From Buddleja alternifolia (Eukaryota; Streptophyta; Magnoliopsida; Lamiales; Scrophulariaceae), in the NCBI GenBank assembly GCA_019426215.1, contig CM033393.1, forward strand, positions 12,744,046 to 12,808,045: a stretch of DNA of 64,000 nucleotides, in the 5' to 3' direction. The notes under the pieces were generated by a model. The model worked only from the letters and a program-made list of their open reading frames with translations. It did not search any database and was not told the origin of the DNA. The translations under genes and the position numbers were made by a program. Positions within the stretch are counted from its first letter, which is position 1; each line of letters opens with the position of its first letter. Shown one piece after another: positions 22,065-33,782 of the stretch.

Positions 22065-22580
22065 CAATCCAACGGACATATATTTCCAACGAAAATAAAT
22101 TCAAAATGCATTAAATGCTTAATAAGTGCATTAAATGTGACAAGGCATTATGACTTGTGGACAAGCCACTATTTGACTAGACTGTTAGTTTTTCAGAGTT
22201 CAAGTTTGCTCCTGTCCAATCGGAACCAACAGAAATTGAGGAATGTCAGAAAGAGACTATTTGACGAACTGCGTGAGAGACACGCGCCTGATTGTGTCCA
22301 ACGGACAAATCCCAAGAATCTCTATAAATAGTACTCTCCAGCAAAACCCTTAATATAAAGGAGAGAGACCAAAATTATACACGTATATACACAAGAAAAG
22401 GTCCAAGCTTTGCTGATAGTATTTGGAAGAAAACGCTTAGCCAAGCGTTCACATTTTCAATCATCCAGATCAATTTTAATACGAAACTTTTTGAAGTCGA
22501 AAAAGACTTCACGGTCTATTCAACCCCCCCCCCCCCTCCCTCCTTTTTAGACCCTTTCGTATGCACACGTGAGACCAACA
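22065..22580 (+). mobile_element. Truncated sirevirus LTR (3' part)
   Basis: Homologous to the second half of the element 1 and 2 LTRs in plus orientation: CAACGGACAT...GCATTAAATG...CTCTATAAATAG, then GAAGTCGAAAAAGACTTCA, a 13-C run and GACCCTTTCGTATG, ending GAGACCAACA. The 5' part is missing and it abuts LTR-B directly. No internal copia sequence follows. Confidence 0.88.
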
Positions 22581-23451
22581 TCATCATTCTTGAAGAGCTA
22601 AGAAGAGGGATTGAGCTAGAGATTGGAGCTTTAAGCAAGAATTCATCATCAACCAAGCCTTAGGGACTTTTTACTTGCTTTCATTACAATTTTATGTTCA
22701 TAAATATGTATATGATTGTTTTAGATCTTCTTAAGCTATTGATGATGAGCTAATTGTGTAGAACTAAGGCCATACGAAGGCCGAATTTATGAGTTGATAT
22801 AAATGAAGTGATCTTTAGTATTAATTCTCATATTGCTTTGTGTGTTAATTTTAGGCTTTTATGCCAATCATATGCTTGATCATTATATGCTTGTTATCTT
22901 GCCTAGTCTATTCGTTTAAGAGAAGATAGGTTATAGTTCAAAGGAATTAACACATCATCCGTAAACAATGAGGAATTGCCCCTAGAGATAGGTAGAGATT
23001 CACGGGTGCTGTTAGCCAGATTTATCCGGGGAAATTCTAGAACGTAAATGCATGGGTATTGGTGAGATTCTCGGATAGACATATTTAGAGAACCGTCGAT
23101 TAATCATAGGATTATTATGAGCCGAGGCATCGGGTAATAGTTAGTTAAGGAATTTCTACCAAAGCAATAGGAGTCTAATAATTCGAAGAGTATCGCATAT
23201 ATATTGACGAGTAAATACGATTGTAGCATGTGCCTCAGTCCCTTTATCATACGTGAGGTTTAATTCATAGCTTGTTTCCTCTTTTGTTCTTCGTTTGTTC
23301 AATCAATTTCTTTCACTTTATTTTTGTTGTTTTCTTTGATCATAAACTAGAATTCAAGTCCTTGTGGTTCGACAACCCGGACTTTTTGTCCATCTATCAC
23401 TACACACGACTAGTATACTTGCTAACAAGCACGTTAGGTATTAGCATGTCA
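22581..23451 (+). mobile_element. LTR-E: 3' part of a gypsy LTR (LTR-A family)
   Basis: Collinear with LTR-A from ATTTTTGAAGAGCTAAGAAG onward, including TTGCCCCTAGAGATAGGTAG, and ending TTAGCATGTCA. It contains the uninterrupted CCTTGTGGTTCGAC site that confirms where element 1 inserted in LTR-A. The 5' half, including any palindrome cluster, is missing. Confidence 0.88.
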
Positions 23452-23514
23452 CTTGGATAGCGACTAATGTTCATTATCTAGCGCATGAAGTGAAATATCA
23501 CCCTAGCCACATTG

Positions 23515-23611
23515 ATATGAGGTGAATTATCACCCTTGTTATGTTTGTATGAGGTCAGTTATTACCTTAGTTATACTTGTATGAGGTGAGTTATCACCTT
23601 CGTTATATTAG
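23515..23611 (+). repeat. 32-bp tandem repeat, three copies
   Basis: Three units built on ATGAGGTGAGTTATCACCTT plus (A/C)GTTATATTTGT. A fourth, separated copy of the core GATGAGTTATCACCTTTGTT lies near 23690. Confidence 0.8.
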
Positions 23612-25102
23612 TTTTAAGACCTCATACCCTCTCGGTAATGCAGGAGGGATCATAAGGTGGGCTAGTTTAAACCCTTGTTATATTTGTTTGAGATGAGTTA
23701 TCACCTTTGTTATATTGGTATGATCTCGGTCCAAATTCCATGTCGGAGGGGGGTTGTTTTTAAAACCACATACCTTCTCGGTAATGTAGGAGGGATCATA
23801 AAGTGGTCTAGTCTCTGCCGAGCTCACAAGGGTTCAGGGCACGTTTATTGCTCCACCTATGTTAGCCTCGAAAAGGGGGCTTTGAGTTTTATGAAGTAAC
23901 TTCAGTCGAAAATAATGGTTCTGGGGAGCATATTTTTTTTTTTTAATTTTTGTGGGGTGTTGTTAATTCACCCATCGTTAATGTCATACTCTTTCATATG
24001 ACGCGAAATGCCTGTTATTTAAACAAGCCTAGTATATATAACTGCATAAAAGTTGATGTGCCTGAAGGCACTAGCAATCATATGACGAAAAATTGAATCA
24101 TCCAGCACTTAATAAAAATGTGCGGGGGTGCACTTAGGCACCTCAGAACTTAGGTAAAAGTAGTCGGCACTGGTGGGCGTCCCCACTCAACGCTTGACTT
24201 GTTCAGTAGTAATGTAGGAAAAAAGATAGTTTTTGTTATTTGTTACTTGATAAGGCCTCATAAGGCTAGGCATCTTGTCAAGCTTGGGGAATGTTTCCCC
24301 TCGCGGTCATCTTGCTAGTGGTACCCACTGCCGGCACACCCGTCACTTTGGAGTTTTGTCCATCAGCGGCGGTTGTTGTATCTTTGAAATAGGCGTTGTC
24401 TTCTTGGGGTGGCATGTCGTGGCATGTGTTTTTTTCATAGACATCTGACTATTGTGATTTTGACCAACTATGGACTGAGTTGATCTTGCTCCCCAAGCAA
24501 GTTTTCTCTAGTGAGTTTCAGTTCATCACCACTTGTTCCCCTTTGTCGCTATGATCCATGTCATGTTTCCTTTCTGGCTTCTTCAATTGACTGTATGGCA
24601 GAAATTGAGGACAAAATGTACGGGGAACTCGCAACAAAAGCTCAACAAACGTTATCAAAAGTAACATGCAAAAAATGTACGCCCACCCCCAAAATGAAAG
24701 AAAACATTGTCCTCATGGTTCATAAATAAGGGAAAGAGGAGAGGAAAAATGATACAACCCATAGTTGAGAGAAACAGAGGGAGAAACTGTAGTGTCGAGC
24801 AGCCGGAAGGAAATCTGCTTATATCAAAAACATGACGGCAAGACACTCAACGGAACCAGATCAACGTATAACGCATAAACAAAAATAACAAATAGCATGA
24901 TAGAAAAGCGAAAGGCGCTAACTCAAAAAGAACGAAACGAAATGGAATAAAACTGACGAAATGAACAAAACGAAACAAAAAGGAAACTTGGGTTGATTCC
25001 CACGACGCGTTGTTTATCTTATTAGCTTGACTTCTTTTCTTTTCTTTTAACCCAATTACCAACGACACATTTAGGGAACAATGGATTAAGGCCTGGTTAA
25101 AC
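23612..25102. other. Unassigned non-coding sequence
   Basis: No supported gene. It includes two related segments (CATACC(C/T)TCTCGGTAATG(C/T)AGGAGGGATCATAA near 23625 and 23770) and a CTTAGGCACC-type motif near 24130, resembling the GC-rich motif of LTR-A. It probably contains remnants of gypsy elements, including the lost 3' side of the element whose protease starts at 25738. Confidence 0.5.
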
Positions 25103-25738
25103 TTAACAGTCTTCGATCCTCTTTAGCCATTTTCTCAAGGACAGTCTATATGCACAACTTGACAAAACATGATGAAAGGAAGAGGAGTTTTTCGTTTCAT
25201 TTGACAAATCAAATTTCACCTCTTCTTCTCCAACCTTCAAAGTGAACTTACCATGCTTAACATCAATAATTGCTCCAGCTGTGGCTAAGAAAGGTCTTTC
25301 CAGAATAATGGGGACCTCAGCATCATTGGTTATGTCCAAAACTATGAAATCGACTGGAATGACAAGATTCTTCACCTTGACCAAAACATTCTCTAAGATG
25401 CCTACAGGTTGCATTACCGAGCGGTCCACAAATTGCACGGAGATTGTAGTGGGTTTTAAGTCGGTGAATCTGAGCTCCCTACACATAGTTAAGGGTATGA
25501 GTGAAACACTCGCACCTAAATCACATAGAGATTTTGAAAAATTCAAATGACCAATAGTGCAAGGTATAGAAAAACTCCCTGGATCTTTTAGTTTTGGTGG
25601 AAGCATGTTTTGTAGAATTGTTGTACATTCCACCGTAGTAGGCATCGTATCATGCTCTTCAACCTTTCTTTTCTTGGAGATGATCTCTTTAAGAAATTGC
25701 ATAGTTGGGATTTTGATAACATACAGAGGAATATCCAA
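25103..25738 (-). pseudogene. Gypsy aspartic protease region
   Basis: 211 residues of the retropepsin-like region typical of plant Athila/Tat elements: PPKLKDPGSFSIPCTIG, then CDLGASVSLIPLTMC with the catalytic Asp at residue 73 (DLGA in place of the common DSGA or DTGA), then VDFIVLDI and PIILERPFLATAGAIIDVK. This frame is open but cut off from gag upstream by lesions, and no RT follows. Its job would be to process Gag-Pol. The stop at 25103 may be the truncation point. Confidence 0.88.
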
Positions 25739-26731
25739 TGATTATTAAAAATATCCAAGAACTTCAAATTGCTTATCTAACTTCCCTTTTTTAATGCAAG
25801 TGGAAAGGGGGTTAGTTTTGGTACAGGGGTTCAGGTGAAGATTTTCAAAAAACAGGGGTGGGTGATAGGCGTTCTTGGATGGATGCGTCTCTTCTGCTTC
25901 TTTGACTTGTTCGCTGCCCTTGGTTTATCTCTCTTATCAATGTTCTGTATCATCCACGTTTGTCTCGCTTTTTTTTATCAACGACTCTACTCTTTCCGCT
26001 CTGCAGATTGCACTTGTCTGGAACTGTTCACTTGGGATTTTTCTGCTATGTATCACTGGTTTAAGGATTCTTCCTGTCCTCCTTCTTTTGAAAGCCATAC
26101 TTGGCAATTTTGACCTTTTGAATTGAGCCTTCACGTATCTCGTATCCTTGTCTATCATTTCTTGATCTATTGTTGACTCCGCTTGCTTTCTCTCTCATGT
26201 ATTTATTTGCATTTGTTGATATTCGGGAGCGATATTTGCTCTTCCGCCATGAGATTTTGTGCAACATATCTTCCTTGAAGTTGTACTTTCCTTCTGAGCT
26301 TCGAAACTTGGCGTTGTTTGTTGAGACCACCTTGCTTCTGAGATGCCATTGTTTTTGGTTTTGATATCCTTTCTCTTGGTTCTGTTGAAAGCCACTGATA
26401 TTGATGTCTACTCTCCCTTTATTTTGAATTTTGATGTCTGAAAAATTCAATTGGGATGTTATTATCCACCCCGGAGTGTGACGCCTAGTTCGAGTAGGGG
26501 TTGTTGCTGTCGTGTCCTCGCACTTGAATTTCCATGCACGTTCTTTCACACTGCACCAGTTTAGGCACTCATAGTTCTATTGAGTGATCATAGCTGTTGC
26601 AAAAGTGTTCAAAAAACACAATTTTCACAAGAAGCCTGACAGGTTACTGTACCATGCATGAGTCCATAACATATCAACCTTTTGTTTACGGCCTCCAATT
26701 GACTCGGCGACGCCCGGAGATTTTTCCAATT
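25739..26731 (-). pseudogene. Decayed gypsy gag C-terminal and linker region
   Basis: Lies between the recognisable gag and protease in the same element. Open frames in this interval are Lys/Asn/Gln-rich and disagree in frame, so I cannot name motifs. It is annotated by position only. Confidence 0.5.
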
Positions 26732-27485
26732 TCATAATATCGGCCGTGCGATTGGCTTGATGGCAATATGATATCGTTCAGTTGGCCATTGATAATTTTT
26801 TTCGGCCATCAGCTCGATTAATGCCCAAGCTTCATCTGGTGATTTGTTCATTATAGTACCTCCGGCAGCGGCATCGAGATTGGTACGTAGGTTTGGTCCC
26901 AATCCCAAATAGAAAGTTTGCACAAGCGTCGGCACAGCTAACCCGTGATGTGGGCATTTCCTCAGAAGTTCTTTGAACCGCTCCCATGCCTCGTACAATG
27001 ATTCTCCCTCGAATTGACGAAAGCTAGTAATCTCATTCTTCATGAAGGCTGTCTTGCCTGGTGGGAAATACTTGGATAGAAATTTATCTACCATTTGATC
27101 CCAAGTGTGAATAGACCCAGTAGGTAAGGAATTGAACCATTGTTTAGCTTTGTCCTTGAGGGACTCCATTGTTCTTAAAAGTATGGACAATTTCCAAGAA
27201 TGTTGCTATGTGAGTGTGTGGATCATCATGTAGTAAACCGGAGAATTGGACCTGGTTCCCAATAATCTGGATATACCTTGGTAGGATCTGAAAGGTGTTA
27301 GCCTCTACCGGTGGCAGTAGAATTGGCCCGGCAGCTCCTTGAATGTTTGACATCATATAATCCCTCAATGGACGTTGTGGGGGCGTCTCCGGTTGATTTA
27401 GAGGGATGCGAAGATTCGCTAGTTCCCTACGCACCGCTTCTTCCAAGATAGCGGGATCTATCTGAATAGGATGATCTGGATCCAT
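26732..27485 (-). pseudogene. Gypsy gag (retrotransposon gag domain)
   Basis: Starts MDPDHPIQIDPAILEEAVRR. After a frameshift near 27180 it continues with the typical gag core: LKDKAKQWFNSLPTGSIHTW, FLSKYFPPGKTAF, FRQFEGESLYEAWERFKELL, RKCPHHG, then FYLGLGPNLRTNLDAAAGG. This is the capsid-like domain shared by plant gypsy elements. It lies about 220 bp after the PBS, as expected. Confidence 0.9.
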
Positions 27486-27701
27486 CGTGGCTTACTGTGG
27501 TTGAGTATCCCTTTGTAGTCTTACCCCTCGAGTAAATGTGCGTTCAATCTCAGGGTCCAACTCTGCTAGTCCAATCCCGCTAGTACGTGTCATGCAGTAA
27601 TGAGATCAATCACGCACAAAGAAAGATAAACCAATTAAAAACAAAATAAATCTAAGCTAAGAGACAATAAACGAATCTCAATATTAGATAAAACAGAGTT
27701 A

Positions 27702-27719
27702 TCCCCGGCAACAACGCCA
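27702..27719 (-). promoter_or_regulatory. Gypsy primer-binding site, variant tRNA-Asp type
   Basis: The minus strand reads TGGCGTTGTTGCCGGGGA, differing from TGGCGCCGTTGCCGGGGA (seen at 20326) at two adjacent positions, both C-to-T. It is six bases from the LTR end. Confidence 0.85.
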
Positions 27720-27725
27720 AAAACT

Positions 27726-28976
27726 TGACACGACAAAATCCTAGCAAGAGAACTAGGTCGCGTAAGTAGTAAAGTGGATGTTTAAGTCCGTGGTTATCGT
27801 ATCCGCAGGGACAACTATAATCTAAGTACCGAGACTACTGTATTACTCAATTCTAAGTTAGATCGATTGATAAAAGGTTGAATTAAACTAGTTAATTAAG
27901 CTAACTACTAAAACAGTTTTAAAACCAAATAAGTGGAGGAAACAATAAAAGAGAAGTGATTAAGGCACATGGTTCAACCATTTATGTATTTCGATTGTGA
28001 TTAAGATTCTAATGGATTATGGGATGGATTTAGCCAACGCGAAATTCCCTAACATACGTACTACCCAATCTCTTGGCATAGCAACCCTACCTTAATTAAC
28101 GATTTCCTATATATCTCTATATGAAAACCCATCTTAACAAGATGCATTTAAAGTCTAGGAATTCCCCACGTGAATGGAAGCCACCTAAAGAAACCGAGTC
28201 TATCTCTAGTGTGTAACTATGGGTATTCAATATTTATATACCTAGGTTATTATCTCTCGATCTCTAACCTAGGCATTTTATTGAACACTTGTGATCAAGT
28301 AAATGTAGCATTGAAATCAAATATTGAATACATAACTAAAACCAAATTAATCCAATAAAAACCAATAAAACAACAATCAAAATAACATAATGGCCTCCCA
28401 TGGCCTCAATCAAACAAGTTTAGCTCATGTTCACGTCACAAATATGGATCTGAATCATACAAGTCATGGTAAAGAGGTGGACAAGTTTAATGAATAAAGA
28501 TAAAACAACTCCCAAATAATCGTGATGATTTTGATCCCTCGTTGAATTCTCCGTCGTCTTGCGAATCCGAGCCTTCAAAGAAACGTTATGACCTTTGATC
28601 TCCTTTCCAAAGTGTTTCTCTCCTCTCTTTTGGTGTTTGGCTGCTCTCCAGTGTATGTTATGGTAGAAATGACCTGAATGGTCTATTTATAGACAAGTCC
28701 GCCACCTCGAACGCCGCGGCGTTGGGTGTGGAACGCCGCGGCGTTCCATTTTGCTGATCATCGCCGCGGCGTTGAGTGGTGAACGCCGCGACGTTGCCCT
28801 ATTTTTCTCCAAAAGTGTTTCGTTTTGCCTTCGTTTCTTGCTCTGTGCCCGAACTGTTAGCCTAATCTGAAAAGTCAAAGAAAACGGGGTTCAAAGCATC
28901 ATATATGATCAAATTATCAATGAAACAATCAAAATCAAATTGATAAACGGGGTGAATCGTGTGTAAAATTATATCA
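27726..28976 (-). mobile_element. Gypsy LTR-C (5' LTR, 1251 bp)
   Basis: On the minus strand it runs from TGATATAATTTTACACACG to TTGTCGTGTCA, followed by the PBS. A TATA-like GTCTATAAATAGAC lies at 28681-28694, about 15 bp after the palindrome cluster. The sequence is distinct from LTR-A and LTR-B, with a similar plan. Confidence 0.9.
28710..28795 (-). promoter_or_regulatory. GC-rich palindrome cluster in LTR-C
   Basis: Four copies of AACGCCGCGGCGTT or close variants at 28710, 28732, 28761 and 28782. The cluster begins about 181 bp from the LTR 5' end and finishes about 15 bp before the TATA-like box, so it lies in U3 like an upstream promoter element. Confidence 0.7.
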
Positions 28977-31706
28977 CGTCCACCATTCGCCTATGCGTCT
29001 TATTGGCATATTGTACTCTCATTCCTTCAGCCTATTCTTTAAAACAACTCAGATGCTTGTGCCAAATGGTTGGATCAACTCCCAGCTCACACAAGAGATC
29101 TTCAAATATTTCAAAAGTTCTAGTGACTGGATCTCTATTCCTAGGCACAAACTTAGGAATGAAAACAGCAAAAGTCGGAATACCCAACTCTTCTAACAGA
29201 TCAACTGAGAAGTCTAGGATGGGAAAACCTTTATAAAAATGTGTCTTACGCTTTCTAAGGACGGCCTGCTGGACGGACGAAATAGTTTGTTTAAGCTCAT
29301 TCGTGCTTGTCTTGAAGACTTTGAAACTTCTTGGACAACAGACCTTTTCCCTTTTCCCACTTCTTGACATCATCAATTTTAGCATTGAGATCGGTGATGT
29401 CACGTTAAAGAAGCTTGACTTCTTCAACTAAAAGAGCAACCTGCTCAGCGATACTCTGATTGACTACATTGGAAGAATTATGTCGTTCAGTATCAACAGA
29501 TGAATTCTGAGCAAGGGAGCAATTGAACTTTTCAGACAACCCAGCAATCAATGGAGTGATTGCATCAAGAAATTTGTAGGAGCACTGAGATGGTTGATAT
29601 CTCATGTCAGTCACTCGCTATCTTTCCACTGTTCGGATTATCTCTTGAGAAGATTCAGCTAAACGAGAGCAAGAACCCTGAATATGAACCAGAGAGTTCA
29701 TTACTGCTTGCTTGAACTGCTTAGCATTAGGATTGCTATCTGAATCTGAGTCCGAAGAAGTAGGACGCTTAGGAGATGAGCTTGAGACTGCAACCTTGCC
29801 CTTAGATTTATCTCTGATAAAAGGCTCTGCTGGTTCTTTAACAATCTCTTCATGCACTTCTTGAATCCCTTGCTCAACAGATTGAGTTGCAGCATCAATC
29901 TCTGCAACTTGAGCAACAATTGGAACCTCGACTACTGGAGCTAGAGGCTTCGATTTGCATAGGAGCGACTTCCTCAGTAGGAGTTTGTTCCACGTCCATT
30001 TCAACAATCTCCACTAAAGAAGATGATGTCTCAACAACAATGATCCAGAGTGGACCAATCGCTTCCATCACATGCCTTGGACTGATCACGTTCATCTATG
30101 GGATAAAGAATATAGTGTCTTCGCGCGCTTCAGTACTTAGTGCAAAATGCACATCTTCTGGCAGATCGATACCCGAAATATAAGAGTTATAAAACTCCAA
30201 AAGAAATGGCATGAGCGCTTGAGCAACTTCTTGATCCACTGGCCTGATTAGTGATAGTATTTTGGCCACTTGAATATTTTGCTCATAGATGAAGACAGGC
30301 AAAAGATTATAGCCTCTGAAATTATTTAAGCCATAATGTTCATTGAAAGTGATGTCTAGAGAGTGAGCATTCTCAACAATCGCTCTTCTGTCTTTGAGAA
30401 AAACAACATGCTCATCAGTAAGTCGCATGTGCACTTGACTGGGCCCTTGGATGGCATCATGCTTGCTTGTAGATGCATCCTCATTCAGATCTAGAAAGAT
30501 ACGCTAGACAAAATTCTAATTTCTATGGAAAACGTAGCGTCCTCCCTGACTGAATAAAGCGAGCTGCTGGCAAATAAAGCGTTCTATAGGTTGTTTGTAT
30601 GAAGGAAAATCGCTCATATTCCCAACAAGATTCTTTCGCTGCTCAAGTAAAAATACAGCAAACCCTCGGCGTCTGTATTCTACTCCAAATTCAAATAAAA
30701 ATGGATACCTCACGAGCTCTTCAAGTGTATAGAATTGCCGCACAAATTCTTCAACCCACTGAGCAGTATCCATCATCCACCGCTTACCAAGTTTTCAAAC
30801 TTCTTCTTGTCTGTTCTAGCGGCGAGATACTTCTCAAAGCGTACGAATTCGCTTTCATAATCATCTGCCCAAAGTCTGGCAAGGTATTCACGAGCTTCAT
30901 TTTCTAGCCAAGAATTGACAGGATTGGGACGCTCAACAACAACTGGTCCTTTTCCTTTCCAAAGTTTGAGAGTCCTAGGAGAGAGAGCATTCTGAGGAGA
31001 ATGAATAACCTTTGGCAGCGCAGAGTACCCAATTTTGTTGAGATCTTCATAATCTGGATTCTTCAGCCAATCACCCATGAGGCTATTTTTGATGACAATC
31101 TTGTTCTGAAGAAGAGGATAGAAAGATTCTGTAGAGCGTCCTAAAAAATTGAAACAATCTTGGTTGAAGTCTGTCATGTTGATCGCGGGTTGCCGAATGT
31201 TTTCTAACCGCGATTGCAGATGCTCAAACGAGTAAAGACCAAGGTCGGCAAGCCTCCCAAAAAACTTAATTTTCATTGAGTTAGAGAGATTTGAGTTGTG
31301 GAGAGTTTCTTGAAACGCAATCTCCATTTCAATCAATTGCCTGGTGTCACTTTCTCTAGCGGCAAAATAATATTCAACATTTACATCATAGCCGCGGGTA
31401 AAGAATTTGATGACACGGGGAGGAGGTCCGGTTGGAGTAGGAACAATGGCAATTGTTTCAGTTGGGGTAGCAGGGGCCACTTCTATTGATCGCTCACCAT
31501 GTTCAGTCGCTTCACGTGCTGGTGATATTTTAGCGTCAGGAAGGACTTGAGAAATTTCTTTAGCGATATCCACAACTGTTGTCATTTCTACGTCCAAATC
31601 CACATTGACCTCAGGAGGCGGAGGTGCATCAGCATCTGGTACATTTTGAGCTGATACAGGCAAGCGTTTGAGAAACAAAAGATTTCTACTAAGTAGAAAT
31701 AGACAA

Positions 31707-31715
31707 TAAAAAATA
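31707..31715. repeat. 9-bp target duplication of MITE, left copy
   Basis: TAAAAAATA at 31707-31715 matches 32094-32102 on the other side of the MITE. Nine-base duplications are characteristic of Mutator-like elements. Confidence 0.85.
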
Positions 31716-32093
31716 GGGGTAATTGCATAAAATCCCCCTGTGTTATTTTAAAAATGCTAAAAAACCCCTGTGTTAACGAAATAGGCTAATCACCCTCCTG
31801 TGTTTTTAAAAAATGTGTAAAAAAGCCCAATTTTATTAAAAAATGAGTGTGTTTTCATATTTTTCACCTTTATTGACATGCTCATTTGTCATTTTTATAC
31901 TTTATAAAAGGTAGATAGTGTTAATTCACCCAAAAAACACATATTTTCTTCTATCATTTTAACAAAATTTGGTTTTTTTGCACACTTTTTGGGAACATAG
32001 GGGGGTGATTAGCCTATTTCGTTAACACATGAGGTTTTTTAGTATTTTCGAAATAACACAGGGGGTTTTTATGCAATTATCCCTAAAAAATAC
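31716..32093. mobile_element. Mutator-type MITE (378 bp) with long inverted ends
   Basis: Left end GGGGTAATTGCATAAAATCC and the complement of the right end GGGATAATTGCATAAAAACC stay aligned for about 110-120 bp, including GTTAACGAAATAGGCTAATC in both. There is no coding capacity. Long terminal inverted repeats plus a 9-bp duplication point to a non-autonomous Mutator-like element. It lies inside the candidate intron of element 3's third ORF. Confidence 0.88.
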
Positions 32094-32160
32094 TACAACG
32101 CTTACCCTGAGGAATCTCTTCGACTGTTTCAGTCGCTTGATCTTTGGAAGTGGAAGGTTC

Positions 32161-33682
32161 CATGTTAGATGTTTTGATGATGATAATTAGGAATTTATGT
32201 TAGACCCCAAAATATGTAAGTTTGATTTTAGTAGAAATCATGTATAAGCTTTGAAGCCTTAGATTTGTAATAGACTTTATAGGCTTCGTTTTGTTTCATT
32301 CTAGATTGATAGGCTAAGTAGTCTTAGGCTAAGCGTCTGATGAATTATGAGTGAGCTTATCAGTAGTTAAGTTTGAAGACTCAAGCGCCTGAAGTCTTAA
32401 TGAAAATGAAGTTTCCAAGCGTCTAAATATCCAGCTATATCAAGCGTTACCTTATAGGGCAGAAGCAATTCAAGGATGGATAAGCGTCTATCAATAATGG
32501 ATTTGACTTGAATTTATTTCCAAGTCCAGAAGGAGTTTAATGCAATTATTCTCAATGCATTAAATGCTGATAAGAGCATTAAATGTGATAAGCTCTTTCG
32601 GATGTACGGAGAAGCCACCTTATTGGACTGTCAACTTTTCACAGACTGCAGCACCCACTTTTGTGCAGCAGATTTTTTGGAAAAAGGACAAAAGTGGTTC
32701 ACTCCTGGAAGTGAGAGACACGCACCTGTGCATGTGTCAAACGGACACTTTTTCCAAGAATGCCTATAAATAGGACTTCAACAACAAGCCAAAACAACGA
32801 TCCACTCCAAGCCAAATTGTTGTTGCATTGAAGTCTCATTCCTTAAAATCTCAGAAAAGCCAGAATATTCAAGAAAACATTCTCCTTGCTTTTCTTCAAT
32901 TCCTGAGACAGTCAACCAATATCTCAAACATTCTTTTTGAAGAAACCCACATTACTATTGAGATATTCCCAAGTTGTTTGAACTTCATCAAAATCAAACA
33001 AACCATTTAGAAAAACCCCATCCAAGCCTCGCGATCTGTGTGAAGTCGAAGTTGGATACTTGCATTATTTCTGGGTGAAAGAAGCAAGGGGATTGAAGTG
33101 ATTTGGAGCAGAAATCTGTATGATCAAGGAGCTCAAGTCATCAACATCCATCTCTCCCTAATTTGTAGAAGATTCTGTGAGATTCTTTGAGAATCATTTT
33201 AGTGGATTGCCTCCAAATGTTCGAGGAGAAGAAGGATGTAGTTGGGATTACACCACCCAACGAACCTTGCAAATATTGTGGTCTTTACTTTAAAGTCATT
33301 TTTCATATTATTATATCTTTGTATAAATCTGTTAAGTAAAACTCAAGTGAACGCTAAGCAACTAAAACACTTGTTGAAACGCTAAAGCTTTCAAAAAGGA
33401 AGACTTCAAAATCATTCCGTTGTTCTAACACTGATTAAAGAAGTGAACGCTTAAACCTATTTGGTTGTAGTATTCAAATTCTAAAATCTAAGTTAACTTA
33501 TAAAACAGTCTTCATTAGACGCTCAGCCGAAGCATCTATATTTAAAGTAAACGCTTAGTCGAGCGTCTACATTTCAAGCGACCAAAACAATTTAATATGA
33601 ATCTTTTTGAAGTCGAAAAAGACTTCAGGGTCTATTCACCCCCCCCCTTCTAGACCCTTTCGTATGCCACTTGGGACCAACA
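32161..33682 (+). repeat. Element 2 5' LTR (about 1520 bp)
   Basis: Homologous to the element 1 LTR from CATGTTAGATGTTTTGATGA onward and ending CACTTGGGACCAACA just before the PBS. The left end is placed at TGGAAGG because third-ORF similarity of element 3 stops there; no 3' LTR exists to confirm it. A TATA-like CTATAAATAG is at 32764. A 9-C run is near 33638. Confidence 0.82.
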
Positions 33683-33684
33683 AG

Positions 33685-33696
33685 TGGTATCAGAGC
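33685..33696 (+). promoter_or_regulatory. Primer-binding site of element 2 (initiator tRNA-Met)
   Basis: TGGTATCAGAGC, two bases after the LTR, identical to the element 1 site. Confidence 0.95.
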
Positions 33697-33782
33697 GATT
33701 AAGGTTGAAATTTTAAAATTTTCAAGCGTAACAGCTTGTTTAGATCCTTTTTCAAAATTTAGTTGCTTTTAGTTTGTTTTTC

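Larger units (their letters stand above)
25103..28976 (-). mobile_element. Partial Ty3/gypsy (Athila/Tat-like) element
   Basis: Minus strand: 5' LTR (28976-27726), tRNA-Asp-type PBS, gag, then protease ending near 25103. No RT, integrase or 3' LTR follows, so the 3' half is lost. The right edge abuts the third ORF of element 3. Confidence 0.85.
28977..32160 (-). pseudogene. Element 3: third-ORF region of another sirevirus
   Basis: Collinear with 8158-11040 of element 1 at clear protein similarity: FFTRGYDVNVEYYFAARESD, IGYSALPKVIHSPQNALSP, EYRRRGFAVFLLEQRKNLVG, LALFSQGGRYVF, QNIQVAKILSLIRPVDQEVA, and the coiled-coil/Ser-Asp end. Open pieces lie at 31678-30773, 30776-30516, 30434-30096, 30007-29618, 29614-29405 and 29427-29032, separated by frameshifts and stops. 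The 3' side is cut by LTR-C and the 5' side by the element 2 LTR. No pol or LTR of element 3 is present. Conservation of this long ORF between two elements argues that it encodes a real protein; function is unknown. Confidence 0.85.

Noticed and set aside
28687..28878. A basic small protein frame in LTR-C
   Set aside because: The Arg-rich translation comes from the CGCCGCGG repeats and it lies in an LTR.
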